Shown here: positions 8,232 through 17,562 of the stretch, piece by piece
Layout of the letters: the number at the start of each line of letters is the position of its first letter
Numbering within the stretch: position 1 is the stretch's first letter
Origin: an unicellular cyanobacterium SU2
Lineage (GTDB): Bacteria > Cyanobacteriota > Cyanobacteriia > Cyanobacteriales > Microcystaceae
Length of the DNA: 64,000 nucleotides
Assembly: GCA_002110465.1 (NCBI GenBank)
Contig: NEED01000069.1
Coordinates: forward strand, 186,001 to 250,000
Direction: 5' to 3'
Position numbers and translations under genes: made by a program
The notes under the pieces: model-generated
Told to the model about the DNA's origin: nothing
The model's input: the letters and a program-made list of their open reading frames with translations, nothing else
Databases searched by the model: none

Positions 8232-8864
8232 ATGAAATCTCTGTCATTGATGAGTCTTTTAAGTCTTAGTTTAACCCTTGCTACGCCTACTGTTGTCCTT
8301 TCCCATGTGGGTCATGGGGATGAGTTTCAAGCGACGGGTGGTATTGAAAGAGTGGAAGTAAACCCCGAAAATGATCAACTGTTGGGTATTGTGGTTACTC
8401 CCATTGAACAAAGCGCAGCTAATGGGGTAATGATTCCCGTCACCGCATTGGTAGAAGCGGACGGAAAACAACTGGTTTTCGTCAAATATGAGAATTTTTA
8501 TGAACCCGTGGAAGTTACCACAGGGGAAACCCAAGGGGACTTAATTGAAGTGACTGAAGGGTTATCCATTGGGGAACAATTGGTAACTCAGGGCAGTTTA
8601 TCTCTATATGCTGAGTCTCGCAAGACGAAAACGGCGGAAACTGTTCCAACCTCAGAACCTATTATTACGACTGAAACCGAGACTGACACGACTTCTAATA
8701 GTGAGGATGCAGAAAAGATGGTTAAAGCGTCTGAGTTAGCAACGGAAGAGAAATCAGGCGGTTTTCCGATGATGACAGTGGCTGCTATTGGTGGGGGAGT
8801 TGTGGTGTTAGTGGGTGGTGCATTAGCTGTTATGGGTAGCGGTGGCAAAAAGGAAAATTCTTGA
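8232..8864 (+). CDS. Shortened RND adaptor-like (membrane fusion) protein with C-terminal anchor
   Basis: This 210-aa protein starts at an ATG preceded by GAGGAG. A signal peptide (~1-24) is followed by a His-containing HVGHGDE segment. Residues ~35-130 resemble the C-terminal barrel/proximal domain of CusB/CzcB/NrsB adaptors (VMIPVTALVEADGKQLVFV, then GLSIGEQLVTQGSLSLYAES). The lipoyl and alpha-hairpin domains of a full adaptor (usually ~350-450 aa) are absent. An acidic Thr/Glu-rich linker leads to a C-terminal TM helix at ~176-200. It lies 184 bp before an RND pump and probably works with it. Whether it can bridge to an outer-membrane channel is doubtful. Confidence 0.6.
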   Translation: MKSLSLMSLLSLSLTLATPTVVLSHVGHGDEFQATGGIERVEVNPENDQLLGIVVTPIEQSAANGVMIPVTALVEADGKQLVFVKYENFYEPVEVTTGETQGDLIEVTEGLSIGEQLVTQGSLSLYAESRKTKTAETVPTSEPIITTETETDTTSNSEDAEKMVKASELATEEKSGGFPMMTVAAIGGGVVVLVGGALAVMGSGGKKENS

Positions 8865-8970
8865 TCGAATGGAAATAAATTTTAACTGAAATGATGAGTT
8901 ACGACGGATTTTTAGATTCTTTGTCTGACCATAAATTATCACCGTCTAACCCATCCTACTGTAATCTTTG

Positions 8971-8997
8971 CCCCCCTTAAGAAGGGGGGTTGGGGGG
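8971..8997. repeat. Palindromic C/G-run repeat
   Basis: CCCCCCTT (8971-8978) and AAGGGGGG (8982-8989) form a perfect 8-bp stem with a 3-nt loop, followed by TTGGGGGG. This motif is a common dispersed intergenic repeat in cyanobacteria (from general knowledge). Here it sits between the adaptor-like gene and the RND pump and could act as a partial terminator or an RNA-stability element. Confidence 0.6.
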
Positions 8998-9048
8998 ATC
9001 AACTCCTAAATGACTGATTTTTGGTAAGCTCATCCATTAATTAAACAA

Positions 9049-12000
9049 ATGCTGAATTCCCTTCTTAATCAGATTATAAAAAGTTCTATTACCCAACGAT
9101 GGTTCATTGTTATTGGAGCAATTTTAATTACTTTATGGGGCGTTTTTAATATTACCCAAATGCCCTTAGATGTGTTTCCCGAATTTGCTCCCCCACAAGT
9201 AGATATTCAAACGGAAGCTCCAGGACTCGCCCCAGAAGAAATAGAAGCACAAATTACAGTCCCCATTGAAAGCACAGTTAATGGCTTACCAGGGGTGACA
9301 ACGGTGAGATCCGCCTCGAAAGTCGGGTTATCGATGGTACAAGTGGTATTTGACCAAAATGCGGACATTTACAAAGCCAGACAAGCAGTGACAGAACGAC
9401 TGCAACAAATTAGTGGTCAATTTCCCGAAAATACCCATCCTCCCGAAATTTCCCCCTTAGTCTCTCCATTAGGAACGATTTTACAATACGCCTTCACTGT
9501 CAACGACCAAGGACAAACCTCCATGATGGCTTTGCGTCGTTTGGTAGAAGGAACGGTCAGTAATCAAATTCTCTCGGTTCCAGGGGTTTCTCAAGTCACG
9601 GTTTATGGAGGGGATGAACGACAAGAACAGGTTTTAGTTGATCCCCAAAAATTGCGATCGCTTAATATCTCCCTTACAGAAGTCACCGAAGCAGCAAAAG
9701 GGGCTAATTCTAACGCCCCTGGCGGTTTTCTCATTGGAGGCGGCCAAGAACTATTAATTCGTGGCATCGGACAAGTCCAAACGATTGAAGACTTACAAAC
9801 CTCGGTGGTTAAAGTTAAAGACGGTGAACCCATTTTACTCAAAGATGTGGCAACGGTGAAAACAGGATCGGCATTAAAACGGGGCGATGCTAGTTTTAAT
9901 GGTCAACCTGCGGTAGTGATGATGATCAATAAACAGCCTGATGTCGATACCCCCACAGTTACTAATGCAGTTGAAGAAATTATCGCTAGTTTAAAGCCCA
10001 CTTTTCCAGCAGATGTCAACATTGCCAGAACCTTTCGTCAAGCTAATTTTATTGATGCTGCTATTCGTAATGTTAGCGGTTCTCTTATTCAAGGGATCAT
10101 CATCGTTTCGGTGATTATGTTGCTATTTTTGATGAACTGGCGCACTGCAATGATCACCCTTAGTGCTATTCCTCTGTCTTTAATTATTGGTTTATTGTTC
10201 ATGAAAGCCTTTGGTTTGGGTATCAATACTATGACTTTAGGGGGGTTAGTGGTTGCCATTGGTTCGGTGGTGGATGATGCCATTGTGGATATGGAAAACT
10301 GTTATCGGGGACTCCGCACAAACCAAGCTAAAAGCAACCCAAAACATCCGTTTCAAGTGGTTTATGATACTTCCGTTGAGGTGAGACTGGCGGTCATTTT
10401 TTCCACGGTTATTATTATTGTGGTATTTGCCCCCATTTTTAGTTTGACGGGGGTAGAAGGGCGTATTTTTGCCCCGATGGGATTAGCTTATTTATTGTCT
10501 ATTGCTGCCTCTACCTTAGTAGCAATGACCCTTTCTCCTGCTTTGTGTGCCATTTTATTAGCCAATAAAACCTTACCCCAAGAAGGCACACTGATTTCTC
10601 GCTTAGTAATGCGGCTTTATCGTCCTTTACTGAATTTGTCCGTGAGATTGCCTAAAATTATTCTCTGTTGCGCTTTAGCTGCTTTGGTTGCTAGTTTTGC
10701 CATTGTTCCCAGTTTAGGACGGGTATTCTTACCAGAGTTTCAAGAAAAATCAATGGTTAACTCAATGGTGTTATTTCCTGGGGTATCCCTAGACATGACC
10801 AACCGTGCAGGAATGGCTCTCTATAACTCCCTTAAGAATAATCCTTTGTATGAATGGGTACAAGTAAGGGCCGGACGCGCTCCTGGAGATGCAGACGGCG
10901 CAGGAGTCAGTATGGCTCATGTGGATATCGAATTGAGTGATTTAGCCCTGAAAGACCGTGAAGCGAGTGTTAAAGAACTACGGGAAGCGTTTTTACAGTT
11001 GCCTGGGGTGGCTCCCAATATTGGGGGATTTATTTCCCATCGCATGGATGAAGTGTTATCAGGGGTGAGAAGTGCGATCGCTATTAAAATTTTTGGATCT
11101 GACTTGATTGAATTACGTCAGGTTGGGGAACAGATACGAGATGCTATTGAACCCATAGAAGGGATAGTTGATTTACAGCTTGAACCCCAGTTACCTATCC
11201 GTCAAGTACAAATACATTACGATCGCAACGCAGCAGCCAATTATGGTTTAACCATGAAAGCTATTTCTGAGATAGTAGAAACAGCATTGAATGGTCAAGT
11301 TGTCTCTCAAATCCCTGATAATCAGCAATTAATTAATATTATCGTTGGTTTAGACCCTTCAAAACGGAATAATTTAGATGCTATTGCTTCTATTCCTATT
11401 TCTACCCCCACAGGCGAGATAATTCCCCTGAGTTCTGTGGCTAGGATAGAGTATGGTATGGGGGCAAATGTGGTTAACCGTGAAGATGTTTCTCGTTTGA
11501 TTGTGGTGTCTGCGAATGTTGCTGAAATGGACTTAGGTAGTGTGGTGGCTGATATTCAAACAACCATTGGTCAAAAAGTACAGTTACCTAAAGGCTATTT
11601 TATTCAATACGGGGGTCAATTTGAAGCAGAACAAAATGCGACAAATAATCTCTTGGTATACAGCATTTTAGCTGCGATTATTATTACTATTTTGATGTTC
11701 TTTTCGGTGAAATCTTTTCCTGCTACTATCGCCATTATGATTAACTTACCTTTAGCTTTAGTAGGGGGGATTGTCTCTATTATTTTCAGTGGTGGAGTAA
11801 TGTCTATTGCTTCTTTAATTGGTTTTATTACCTTGTTTGGGGTAGCGGTTCGTAATGGGTTATTATTAGTGGATAATTATAACCAGAAATTTGCTCAAGG
11901 AATGCACCTTAAAGATGTCATTGTTAAGGGTTCTCTTGACCGAGTTAATGCCATTTTAATGACTGCTTTAACTTCTGCTTTAGGAATGTTACCGTTAGCC

Positions 12001-12201
12001 ATTGCTTCCGGTGCTGGTAATGAAATTTTACAACCTTTGGCCATTGTTGTCTTAGGAGGATTATTTACTTCTACCGCTTTAACTTTACTGGTAATTCCTG
12101 CCCTTTATGCTCAGTTTGGCAAGTGGTTGATGCCTAAATATTCCTCAGCCAACGAGAAAAAAAACTTTCAGGGGCCTAAACAACCCTTTAGTGTCGGATA
12201 A
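9049..12201 (+). CDS. Heavy-metal efflux RND permease (CzcA/NrsA-like)
   Basis: This 1050-aa inner-membrane RND proton antiporter has TM1 at ~15-35, two large periplasmic loops (~35-335 and ~555-855), and TM bundles at ~340-500 and ~865-1035. TM4 carries acidic relay residues (VVDDAIVDMEN) in the position used by heavy-metal RND pumps. GVAVRNGLLLVDNY in the second half matches the CzcA/CusA/NrsA pattern. It follows a shortened adaptor gene and a cobalt regulator/ATPase pair, so export of Ni2+, Co2+ or Zn2+ is likely. No outer-membrane factor is encoded nearby. Confidence 0.82.
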   Translation: MLNSLLNQIIKSSITQRWFIVIGAILITLWGVFNITQMPLDVFPEFAPPQVDIQTEAPGLAPEEIEAQITVPIESTVNGLPGVTTVRSASKVGLSMVQVVFDQNADIYKARQAVTERLQQISGQFPENTHPPEISPLVSPLGTILQYAFTVNDQGQTSMMALRRLVEGTVSNQILSVPGVSQVTVYGGDERQEQVLVDPQKLRSLNISLTEVTEAAKGANSNAPGGFLIGGGQELLIRGIGQVQTIEDLQTSVVKVKDGEPILLKDVATVKTGSALKRGDASFNGQPAVVMMINKQPDVDTPTVTNAVEEIIASLKPTFPADVNIARTFRQANFIDAAIRNVSGSLIQGIIIVSVIMLLFLMNWRTAMITLSAIPLSLIIGLLFMKAFGLGINTMTLGGLVVAIGSVVDDAIVDMENCYRGLRTNQAKSNPKHPFQVVYDTSVEVRLAVIFSTVIIIVVFAPIFSLTGVEGRIFAPMGLAYLLSIAASTLVAMTLSPALCAILLANKTLPQEGTLISRLVMRLYRPLLNLSVRLPKIILCCALAALVASFAIVPSLGRVFLPEFQEKSMVNSMVLFPGVSLDMTNRAGMALYNSLKNNPLYEWVQVRAGRAPGDADGAGVSMAHVDIELSDLALKDREASVKELREAFLQLPGVAPNIGGFISHRMDEVLSGVRSAIAIKIFGSDLIELRQVGEQIRDAIEPIEGIVDLQLEPQLPIRQVQIHYDRNAAANYGLTMKAISEIVETALNGQVVSQIPDNQQLINIIVGLDPSKRNNLDAIASIPISTPTGEIIPLSSVARIEYGMGANVVNREDVSRLIVVSANVAEMDLGSVVADIQTTIGQKVQLPKGYFIQYGGQFEAEQNATNNLLVYSILAAIIITILMFFSVKSFPATIAIMINLPLALVGGIVSIIFSGGVMSIASLIGFITLFGVAVRNGLLLVDNYNQKFAQGMHLKDVIVKGSLDRVNAILMTALTSALGMLPLAIASGAGNEILQPLAIVVLGGLFTSTALTLLVIPALYAQFGKWLMPKYSSANEKKNFQGPKQPFSVG

Positions 12202-12269
12202 ACAGCATTTTTCTGGTAGACGACTATATTTATGATAGTTTGAAGCAATGGTATTAGATAAAAGAAAGT

Positions 12270-13466
12270 ATGACAGAACCAGGATCTGAACCTTCTTCCA
12301 ATCCTCAACCCAAAGATATATCTTGGCCATTATGGCCTATCGTTCCCCTCTATCCCTACGGCAAACGTCGTACCCTAAGACAAGAAATTGTTAAGGATAC
12401 CATTTGGACATTTGATCAATTACAGGGAATTTTCTATGTGGTTGTTCCCATTCGGATGACAGTTATTAAGTTACAATCAGGGGGGCTTTTAGTATACGCG
12501 CCTGTTGCTCCCACTCCAGAATGTATCAGATTAGTTCAAGAATTGGTGGGCAAACACGGAGAGGTTAAATATATTATTTTACCTACGGTTTCTGGGATAG
12601 AACATAAAGTATTTGTCGGTCCATTTGCCAGGTGTTTCCCCAACGCGCAAGTGTTTGTTGCACCCCATCAATGGAGTTTTCCCGTTAACCTTCCGTTAAG
12701 TTGGTTAGGGTTGCCTTGGGGCCGAACTCATATACTTCCTTCTGATAGTAGTCAAGTCCCTTTTGCTGATGAATTTGACTACGAGATTTTAGGACCCATT
12801 GATTTAGGAATTGGTCCTTTTGTAGAAGTAGCTTTATTTCACAGGCGATCGCAAACTTTGTTGGTTACTGATTCTATTATTTCTATTTCCTCTACCCCTC
12901 CTCCTATTATTCAACTAGATCCCTATCCTTTATTGTTCCATACTAGAGATAGTGCTTTAGAAATAGCTCCCGATAATATAGCTAATCGTCAGAAAGGATG
13001 GCAACGAATTGTTCTTTTTGCACTCTATTTTCGTCCTAGCACATTACAAAATATTAATTGGGTAAAGGTATTTAAAGAAGCATTTCAAGCCCCTGAACGT
13101 TCTCTTAAAAATTATTTTGGTTTATTTCCTTTTCAATGGACTGAGCAATGGCAACAATCTTTTAATCGTCTACAAAAAGAAAGTCCTTTTTTAGTAGCAC
13201 CCATTTTACAGGGGGTTATTTTTAATCGTGATCCCTTAGAAGTTTTAACTTGGGTCGATCGGGTAGCACAATGGGGATTTAAACGGATTATTTCTTGTCA
13301 TTTTGATGCCCCGATAGAAGCTAATTCCTTAGAGTTTCGTCAAGGGTTCGACTTTCTTCGGGGAAAAATTCAGTCTTTTAATACAGAAGATTTTCAACTA
13401 ATTCGAGACATCGATAAGGGGTTAACCAAGCTTAGAATTACTCCCCCAGCTAAGGTTGATTTCTAA
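12270..13466 (+). CDS. DUF4336 family protein (metallo-beta-lactamase-like fold)
   Basis: This 398-aa soluble protein has no signal peptide. The stretch SWPLWPIVPLYPYGKRRTLR and the later VPIRMTVIKLQSGGLLVYAPVAPTPE are characteristic of DUF4336, found in cyanobacteria and plants and thought to adopt a metallo-beta-lactamase-like fold. The usual HxHxDH zinc motif is not seen; instead there is LPTVSGIEHKVFVGPFA. Function is unknown. The gene starts 68 bp after the RND pump on the same strand, and functional linkage to it is unproven. It converges on the acyltransferase gene. Confidence 0.75.
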   Translation: MTEPGSEPSSNPQPKDISWPLWPIVPLYPYGKRRTLRQEIVKDTIWTFDQLQGIFYVVVPIRMTVIKLQSGGLLVYAPVAPTPECIRLVQELVGKHGEVKYIILPTVSGIEHKVFVGPFARCFPNAQVFVAPHQWSFPVNLPLSWLGLPWGRTHILPSDSSQVPFADEFDYEILGPIDLGIGPFVEVALFHRRSQTLLVTDSIISISSTPPPIIQLDPYPLLFHTRDSALEIAPDNIANRQKGWQRIVLFALYFRPSTLQNINWVKVFKEAFQAPERSLKNYFGLFPFQWTEQWQQSFNRLQKESPFLVAPILQGVIFNRDPLEVLTWVDRVAQWGFKRIISCHFDAPIEANSLEFRQGFDFLRGKIQSFNTEDFQLIRDIDKGLTKLRITPPAKVDF

Positions 13467-13523
13467 GGGAGAATTTTATTTGATTGGTCTCCTAATAAAA
13501 GGAGTAAATCATGAATCATGAAT

Positions 13524-14465
13524 TTAACAAAAAAAGTGATTCAAAAATTCGCTAAAAAGCTGGGTTTCATTGGGGTCTTGATAGTCTAATGGTAATAATT
13601 CAATTAAGGATGTTTGTAAGATCTCTAATACGGTATTAATATCTGACCGTTTGGGATGTTGTACTTGGGGAAAGGATAAAGGTTCCCCAAAACGAAGGGT
13701 TAAGGTTTTGCGCCAATAGAGATGTTTAGTCCCCACTAAAGCCACCGGAACAATGGGAACTCCTGCACGCAACGCATATAAGGCGGTTCCACGTTTAAGA
13801 GGAACCATTAATTTTCCTTCCGTTGTTCCTAAACGTCCTTCAGGAAAGAGCATAATTCCATCTTCTCGTTCTAAAATTGACTGAACTGCCCTGTCAATTT
13901 GACGCATGGTTTTTATATCACCACCAGAAGGCACATCACGTTCAATTTCTTTGGATAACTGGGTTAACTCTTCTTGTTCAGTTTGGGCGGCTTCAATAAC
14001 GGCCATTTCTTCCCCCCAACGACGTTCTAGGGGAATAACCCCACCAGAAAGTCCAACAATAAGGCGTTTCCACAGTTTATTGTAAACAGAGCGAGCATCT
14101 CCCAAAATATAGTAGTAAGGGGATGCCGGTAATTCTGATAGTAGCAAAAAGGGGTCGATGTGATTGAGGTGATTGGCGACTAAAATTACCGGACGGTGTG
14201 GAATTCGTTGGGGATATTCCACTTTAACTCGGAATAGACTATGAATGAGCGATCGCAAAATCCAATGACGAAAGTGTCCACTCAGACGATGTTCAAATTC
14301 CCCTTGGGCGATGGTTTCAAGTTGCCCTATACTATGAGTTATTGCCTGTCTGACGGCGGGGTTTTGAGCATCAGCTAACCCTTCTCTAGCGCGTTTAATG
14401 GTGTCGGGGGTTAGAGTCGGTAAGGTGGTGGGTTGGGTTGGAGACTTTTTCAAGGAAATTTGCAT
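13524..14465 (-). CDS. 1-acyl-sn-glycerol-3-phosphate acyltransferase family protein
   Basis: This 313-aa PlsC-type acyltransferase has the HX4D catalytic motif in NHLNHIDP, the LPA-binding FPEGRLGTTEG motif and the VPIVPVALVGT block. An ~80-residue N-terminal extension precedes the domain. It is predicted to acylate lysophosphatidate or a related lysolipid at the membrane in phospholipid and glycolipid synthesis. The insertion between the catalytic motif and the FPEGR motif (~145-205) is longer than in the basic family, so substrate choice is open. It faces arsR across a divergent 173-bp gap. Confidence 0.82.
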   Translation of the reverse strand: MQISLKKSPTQPTTLPTLTPDTIKRAREGLADAQNPAVRQAITHSIGQLETIAQGEFEHRLSGHFRHWILRSLIHSLFRVKVEYPQRIPHRPVILVANHLNHIDPFLLLSELPASPYYYILGDARSVYNKLWKRLIVGLSGGVIPLERRWGEEMAVIEAAQTEQEELTQLSKEIERDVPSGGDIKTMRQIDRAVQSILEREDGIMLFPEGRLGTTEGKLMVPLKRGTALYALRAGVPIVPVALVGTKHLYWRKTLTLRFGEPLSFPQVQHPKRSDINTVLEILQTSLIELLPLDYQDPNETQLFSEFLNHFFC

Positions 14466-14638
14466 AAAATCAATATTTCGAGCTTCTTTATTCTATTTCC
14501 TTCCATCATTTGCCTATTAAAATTCAGAATTTAGCCACTTTAAGAAATGGTACAAAAGTGATCGGATAGATCAAAAAAATTTATAATTTATACTAAGAAA
14601 TTCAAGGAATCTTTAACCTAAAACTTCTCTTAAATTTA

Positions 14639-14965
14639 ATGGCATTCACTTCTTCTCCTCCAGACTTATCTATCGTAAAAATTCGATTTCAGGCTTTGTC
14701 GGACGACTTACGACTCAATATCTTAAGCTTACTCCGTTCTCAAGAACTCTGTGTGTGCGATTTGTGTGAAAAACTAGACGTAAAACAATCTAAGCTGTCT
14801 TTCCATCTCAAAATCTTGAAAGATGCCCAACTGGTGCGATCACGTCAAGAGGGACGATGGATTTATTATAGTCTCAATTTATCTCAATTTTTACAATTAG
14901 AAGAATATTTAGCTGAATATAGAAGATTTAGTTCTATTATGCCTTCCCGTGTTTGTAAAGAATAA
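14639..14965 (+). CDS. arsR: ArsR-family arsenite-responsive repressor
   Basis: This 108-aa winged-helix repressor has the arsenic-binding cysteines in ELCVCDLC (C38, C40, C43) at the start of the recognition region. DNA-binding helices follow (VKQSKLSFHLKILKDAQLV), then the wing (RQEGRWIYYSLN). Arsenite or antimonite binding releases it from DNA. It precedes acr3, and two ATCAA-N6-TTGAT sites in the arsR-acr3 gap match the operator described for Synechocystis ArsR. No such site is seen ahead of arsR itself, so strong autoregulation is not evident. Confidence 0.88.
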   Translation: MAFTSSPPDLSIVKIRFQALSDDLRLNILSLLRSQELCVCDLCEKLDVKQSKLSFHLKILKDAQLVRSRQEGRWIYYSLNLSQFLQLEEYLAEYRRFSSIMPSRVCKE

Positions 14966-15021
14966 CGTTAAGTCATTATCCAAATACTCCAGATCAATTA
15001 AAATACGCTTTCCTTTTTTGT

Positions 15022-15076
15022 CTTGACATATCAAATTTAGTTGATATATGATTAACGCATCAATATTTTTTGATAT
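15022..15076 (+). promoter_or_regulatory. acr3 promoter with two tandem ArsR operators
   Basis: A -35 TTGACA lies near 15023-15028 and a -10-like TATGAT begins about 18 bp later. The first operator is ATCAA (15030-15034), N6, TTGAT (15041-15045), extendable to ATATCAA/TTGATAT, and lies between the two promoter elements. A second ATCAA-N6-TTGAT occupies 15059-15074, just before the acr3 ATG. This spacing matches the published Synechocystis ArsR site. Two sites would let the repressor block both polymerase binding and early elongation. Confidence 0.82.
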
Positions 15077-15081
15077 GTACT

Positions 15082-16227
15082 ATGACCTCTCGTATTAATC
15101 CCAAAGCAGTGAAAGCAGGGGGAAACCTCAGCTTTTTTGAAAAATACTTAACTATCTGGGTAATTGTTTGTATTTTACTAGGAATTGCTTTAGGTCGTTT
15201 ATTTCCTGGGGTATCCCAAACCTTAGATGCCATGAGTATCTATAACGTTTCTATCCCCATTGCCATTTGCTTATTTTTCATGATGTATCCCATCATGGTC
15301 AAAATTGATTTTTCTCAGGCAGTACAAGCAGCAAAAGCCCCTAAACCCGTTATTTTAACCTTAGTAATCAACTGGTTGGTTAAACCCTTCACTATGGTGG
15401 CGTTTGCTCAGTTTTTCTTGGGATGGCTTTTTCTTCCCTTACTCAATTCAACGGAAGTGATTCGAGGAACGGAAGTCACCTTAGCTAATTCTTACATTGC
15501 AGGAGCGATATTACTCGGAATTGCACCTTGTACGGCGATGGTGTTGATGTGGGGTTATCTATCTTACAGTAATCAAGGACATACTCTGGTTATGGTGGCG
15601 GTTAACTCCCTAGCGATGTTATTTTTGTATGCACCTTTAGGAAAATGGTTGTTATCTGCTAATAATTTAACGGTTCCTTGGCAAACCATTGTTTTTTCTG
15701 TATTAATCTATGTCGGGTTGCCCTTAGCAGCCGGAATTTATAGCCGATATTGGATCTTTAAACATAAAGGAAAAGATTGGTTTGAAAGTCAATTTTTGCA
15801 ATATCTTAGCCCCGTTGCGATCGCGGCTTTGCTATTAACTTTAATCTTATTGTTTGCCTTTAAAGGGGAATTAATTGTTAATAATCCTCTGCACATTTTA
15901 CTCATTGCTGTGCCTTTGTTTGTTCAAACCAATTTCATCTTTTTAATTGCTTATGTTGTCGGACTTAAACTAAACCTAACCTATGAAGATGCAGCCCCGG
16001 CAGCCTTAATTGGAGCGAGTAATCATTTTGAGGTAGCGATCGCCACAGCAGTCATGTTATTTGGGTTAAATTCTGGTGCAGCCTTAGCAACAGTTGTAGG
16101 CGTTTTAATTGAAGTTCCTGTAATGTTAATGTTAGTAGAAGTCTGTAAGAAAACAGCATTTTGGTTTCCGCGTGATCCCGAAAAAGCGACTCTACTCGAT
16201 CCCCGTTGTGCGAGTCCTTATCGATAA
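15082..16227 (+). CDS. acr3: ACR3-family arsenite efflux permease
   Basis: This 381-aa integral membrane protein has about ten TM helices. The conserved Cys in [16 protein letters not shown] and the following [21 protein letters not shown] and [10 protein letters not shown] segments are typical of ACR3 (often called arsB in cyanobacteria), which exports As(III) using the proton-motive force. The frame opens with a TTG at 15070, but the ATG at 15082 is preferred because the TTG lies inside the second ArsR operator. arsH follows after 97 bp, in the order arsR-acr3-arsH-arsC. Confidence 0.9.
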   Translation: MTSRINPKAVKAGGNLSFFEKYLTIWVIVCILLGIALGRLFPGVSQTLDAMSIYNVSIPIAICLFFMMYPIMVKIDFSQAVQAAKAPKPVILTLVINWLVKPFTMVAFAQFFLGWLFLPLLNSTEVIRGTEVTLANSYIAGAILLGIAPCTAMVLMWGYLSYSNQGHTLVMVAVNSLAMLFLYAPLGKWLLSANNLTVPWQTIVFSVLIYVGLPLAAGIYSRYWIFKHKGKDWFESQFLQYLSPVAIAALLLTLILLFAFKGELIVNNPLHILLIAVPLFVQTNFIFLIAYVVGLKLNLTYEDAAPAALIGASNHFEVAIATAVMLFGLNSGAALATVVGVLIEVPVMLMLVEVCKKTAFWFPRDPEKATLLDPRCASPYR

Positions 16228-16257
16228 ATTAACTTTCTTATCTGATAGGAGAAATTT

Positions 16258-16281
16258 ATGGCAGACAATCATGATATCTAG
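16258..16281 (+). CDS. Mini-ORF (7 codons) between acr3 and arsH
   Basis: An ATG at 16258 with a good upstream AGGAG reads MADNHDI and stops at TAG 16279-16281, 43 bp before the arsH ATG. It may be a leader peptide affecting arsH translation, or the vestige of a gene lost between acr3 and arsH. The Shine-Dalgarno quality is the only support. Confidence 0.25.
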   Translation: MADNHDI

Positions 16282-16324
16282 CATCAGTTGCTATTAGCTT
16301 ATTTCAAAAAAAAGGAGTTAGTTG

Positions 16325-16942
16325 ATGTCAACATTTGACCATCCACCCCGTATTTTATTTCTGTATGGTTCATTGCGAGAACGTTCCTATAGCCGTTTAT
16401 TGGCTGAAGAAGCTGCCCGAATTATTGAAGAAATGGGGGCAGAAGTCAAGTTTTTTCATCCCCATCAATTGCCATTAAGGGGGCAAGTAGAAGAGTCTTA
16501 TCCCCAAGTTCAAGAGTTACGAGAACTCAGCCAATGGTCAGAAGGGCAAGTGTGGTCTTCTCCAGAGATGCACGGTAATATTACAGGAATTTTGAAAAAT
16601 CAAATTGATTGGATTCCATTAAATATTGGTTCGATTCGTCCAACACAAGGGAAAACCTTAGCTGTTATGCAAGTGAGTGGCGGTTCTCAATCGTTTAATG
16701 CGGTAAATACTCTGCGAATTTTAGGACGATGGATGCGAATGTTTACTATTCCGAATCAATCTTCTGTTGCTAAAGCTTATCAAGAATTTAATGACGATGG
16801 AACAATGAAAGCGTCTGCTTATAGGGATAGAGTTGTTGATGTAATGGAAGAACTTTATAAGTTTACTTTGTTATTACGAGACAAAGTAGATTATTTAACT
16901 GATCGCTACAGTGAACGCCAAGAAAAAGCAAGAATAATTTAA
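16325..16942 (+). CDS. arsH: ArsH NADPH-dependent FMN reductase
   Basis: This 205-aa flavodoxin-fold protein begins [25 protein letters not shown], the FMN phosphate-binding loop of ArsH. It contains [36 protein letters not shown] and [16 protein letters not shown], all typical of ArsH. ArsH enzymes are NADPH:FMN oxidoreductases that oxidise trivalent organoarsenicals and help against oxidative stress. A strong AAGGAG precedes the ATG at 16325; a TTG three bases earlier is less likely. It sits between acr3 and arsC in the arsenic island. Confidence 0.88.
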   Translation: MSTFDHPPRILFLYGSLRERSYSRLLAEEAARIIEEMGAEVKFFHPHQLPLRGQVEESYPQVQELRELSQWSEGQVWSSPEMHGNITGILKNQIDWIPLNIGSIRPTQGKTLAVMQVSGGSQSFNAVNTLRILGRWMRMFTIPNQSSVAKAYQEFNDDGTMKASAYRDRVVDVMEELYKFTLLLRDKVDYLTDRYSERQEKARII

Positions 16943-16996
16943 TGATTTTTCGGTTTATAATAAAATAAGTAGGAATAATTCAACGTAAAACATAAA

Positions 16997-17021
16997 AGTT
17001 CGTAGTTGGGGCTTTAGCCCT
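16997..17021 (+). repeat. 25-bp dispersed repeat, copy 1
   Basis: The segment begins AGTTCGTAGTTGGGGCTTTA. It recurs inverted at 30742-30766 with a single mismatch, and as a diverged copy at 34110-34134. Its 3' neighbour (17022-17075) contains a partial inverted counterpart (TACTACAAACTT), suggesting a small palindromic element. It lies between arsH and arsC. Confidence 0.7.
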
Positions 17022-17163
17022 CTTAAAATAAGGATGTTGAGCCTTAAAATACTTACTACAAACTTGTGTTTATGTTTACCCAATTACTTAAATCCTGCTA
17101 AAACGTTAAACACAAACTCTAGTACAAAATACAACTTAAAGTGCAACTAATGAGGAACCAATA

Positions 17164-17562
17164 ATGAAAAAAGTCATGTTTGTTTGTAAAAGAAACTCCT
17201 GTCGTTCCCAAATGGCTGAAGGATTTGCTAAGACGATTGGAAAAGGAAAAATTGAAGTTACCAGTTCAGGATTAGAAGCCAGTCGAGTTCATCCCACAGC
17301 GATACAAGTTATGGAAGAAATTGGGATTGATATTACTAATCAAACCTCTGATCCTTTAAAGGACTTTAACGCAGAAGATTATGATGTTGTTATTTCTTTA
17401 TGCGGTTGTGGCGTTAATTTACCACAAGATTGGGTATTAAGAGAAGTCTTTGAAGATTGGGAATTAGATGATCCTGATGGACAACCCATAGAAACTTTTC
17501 ATCGAGTAAGAAATGAAATTAAAGAACGAGTTACAAATTTAATTGAAGCGATTAAGATTTGA
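17164..17562 (+). CDS. arsC: Arsenate reductase, glutaredoxin-dependent LMW-phosphatase fold
   Basis: This 132-aa arsenate reductase has the P-loop CX5R in FVCKRNSCRS (C8 to R14) and two further cysteines in SLCGCG (C80, C82). C8, C80 and C82 are the redox residues described for Synechocystis ArsC, an LMW-phosphatase fold enzyme that uses glutathione and glutaredoxin. It converts As(V) to As(III), which Acr3 then exports. It has its own ~220-bp upstream gap containing a dispersed repeat, so it may be transcribed separately from acr3-arsH. Confidence 0.9.
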   Translation: MKKVMFVCKRNSCRSQMAEGFAKTIGKGKIEVTSSGLEASRVHPTAIQVMEEIGIDITNQTSDPLKDFNAEDYDVVISLCGCGVNLPQDWVLREVFEDWELDDPDGQPIETFHRVRNEIKERVTNLIEAIKI

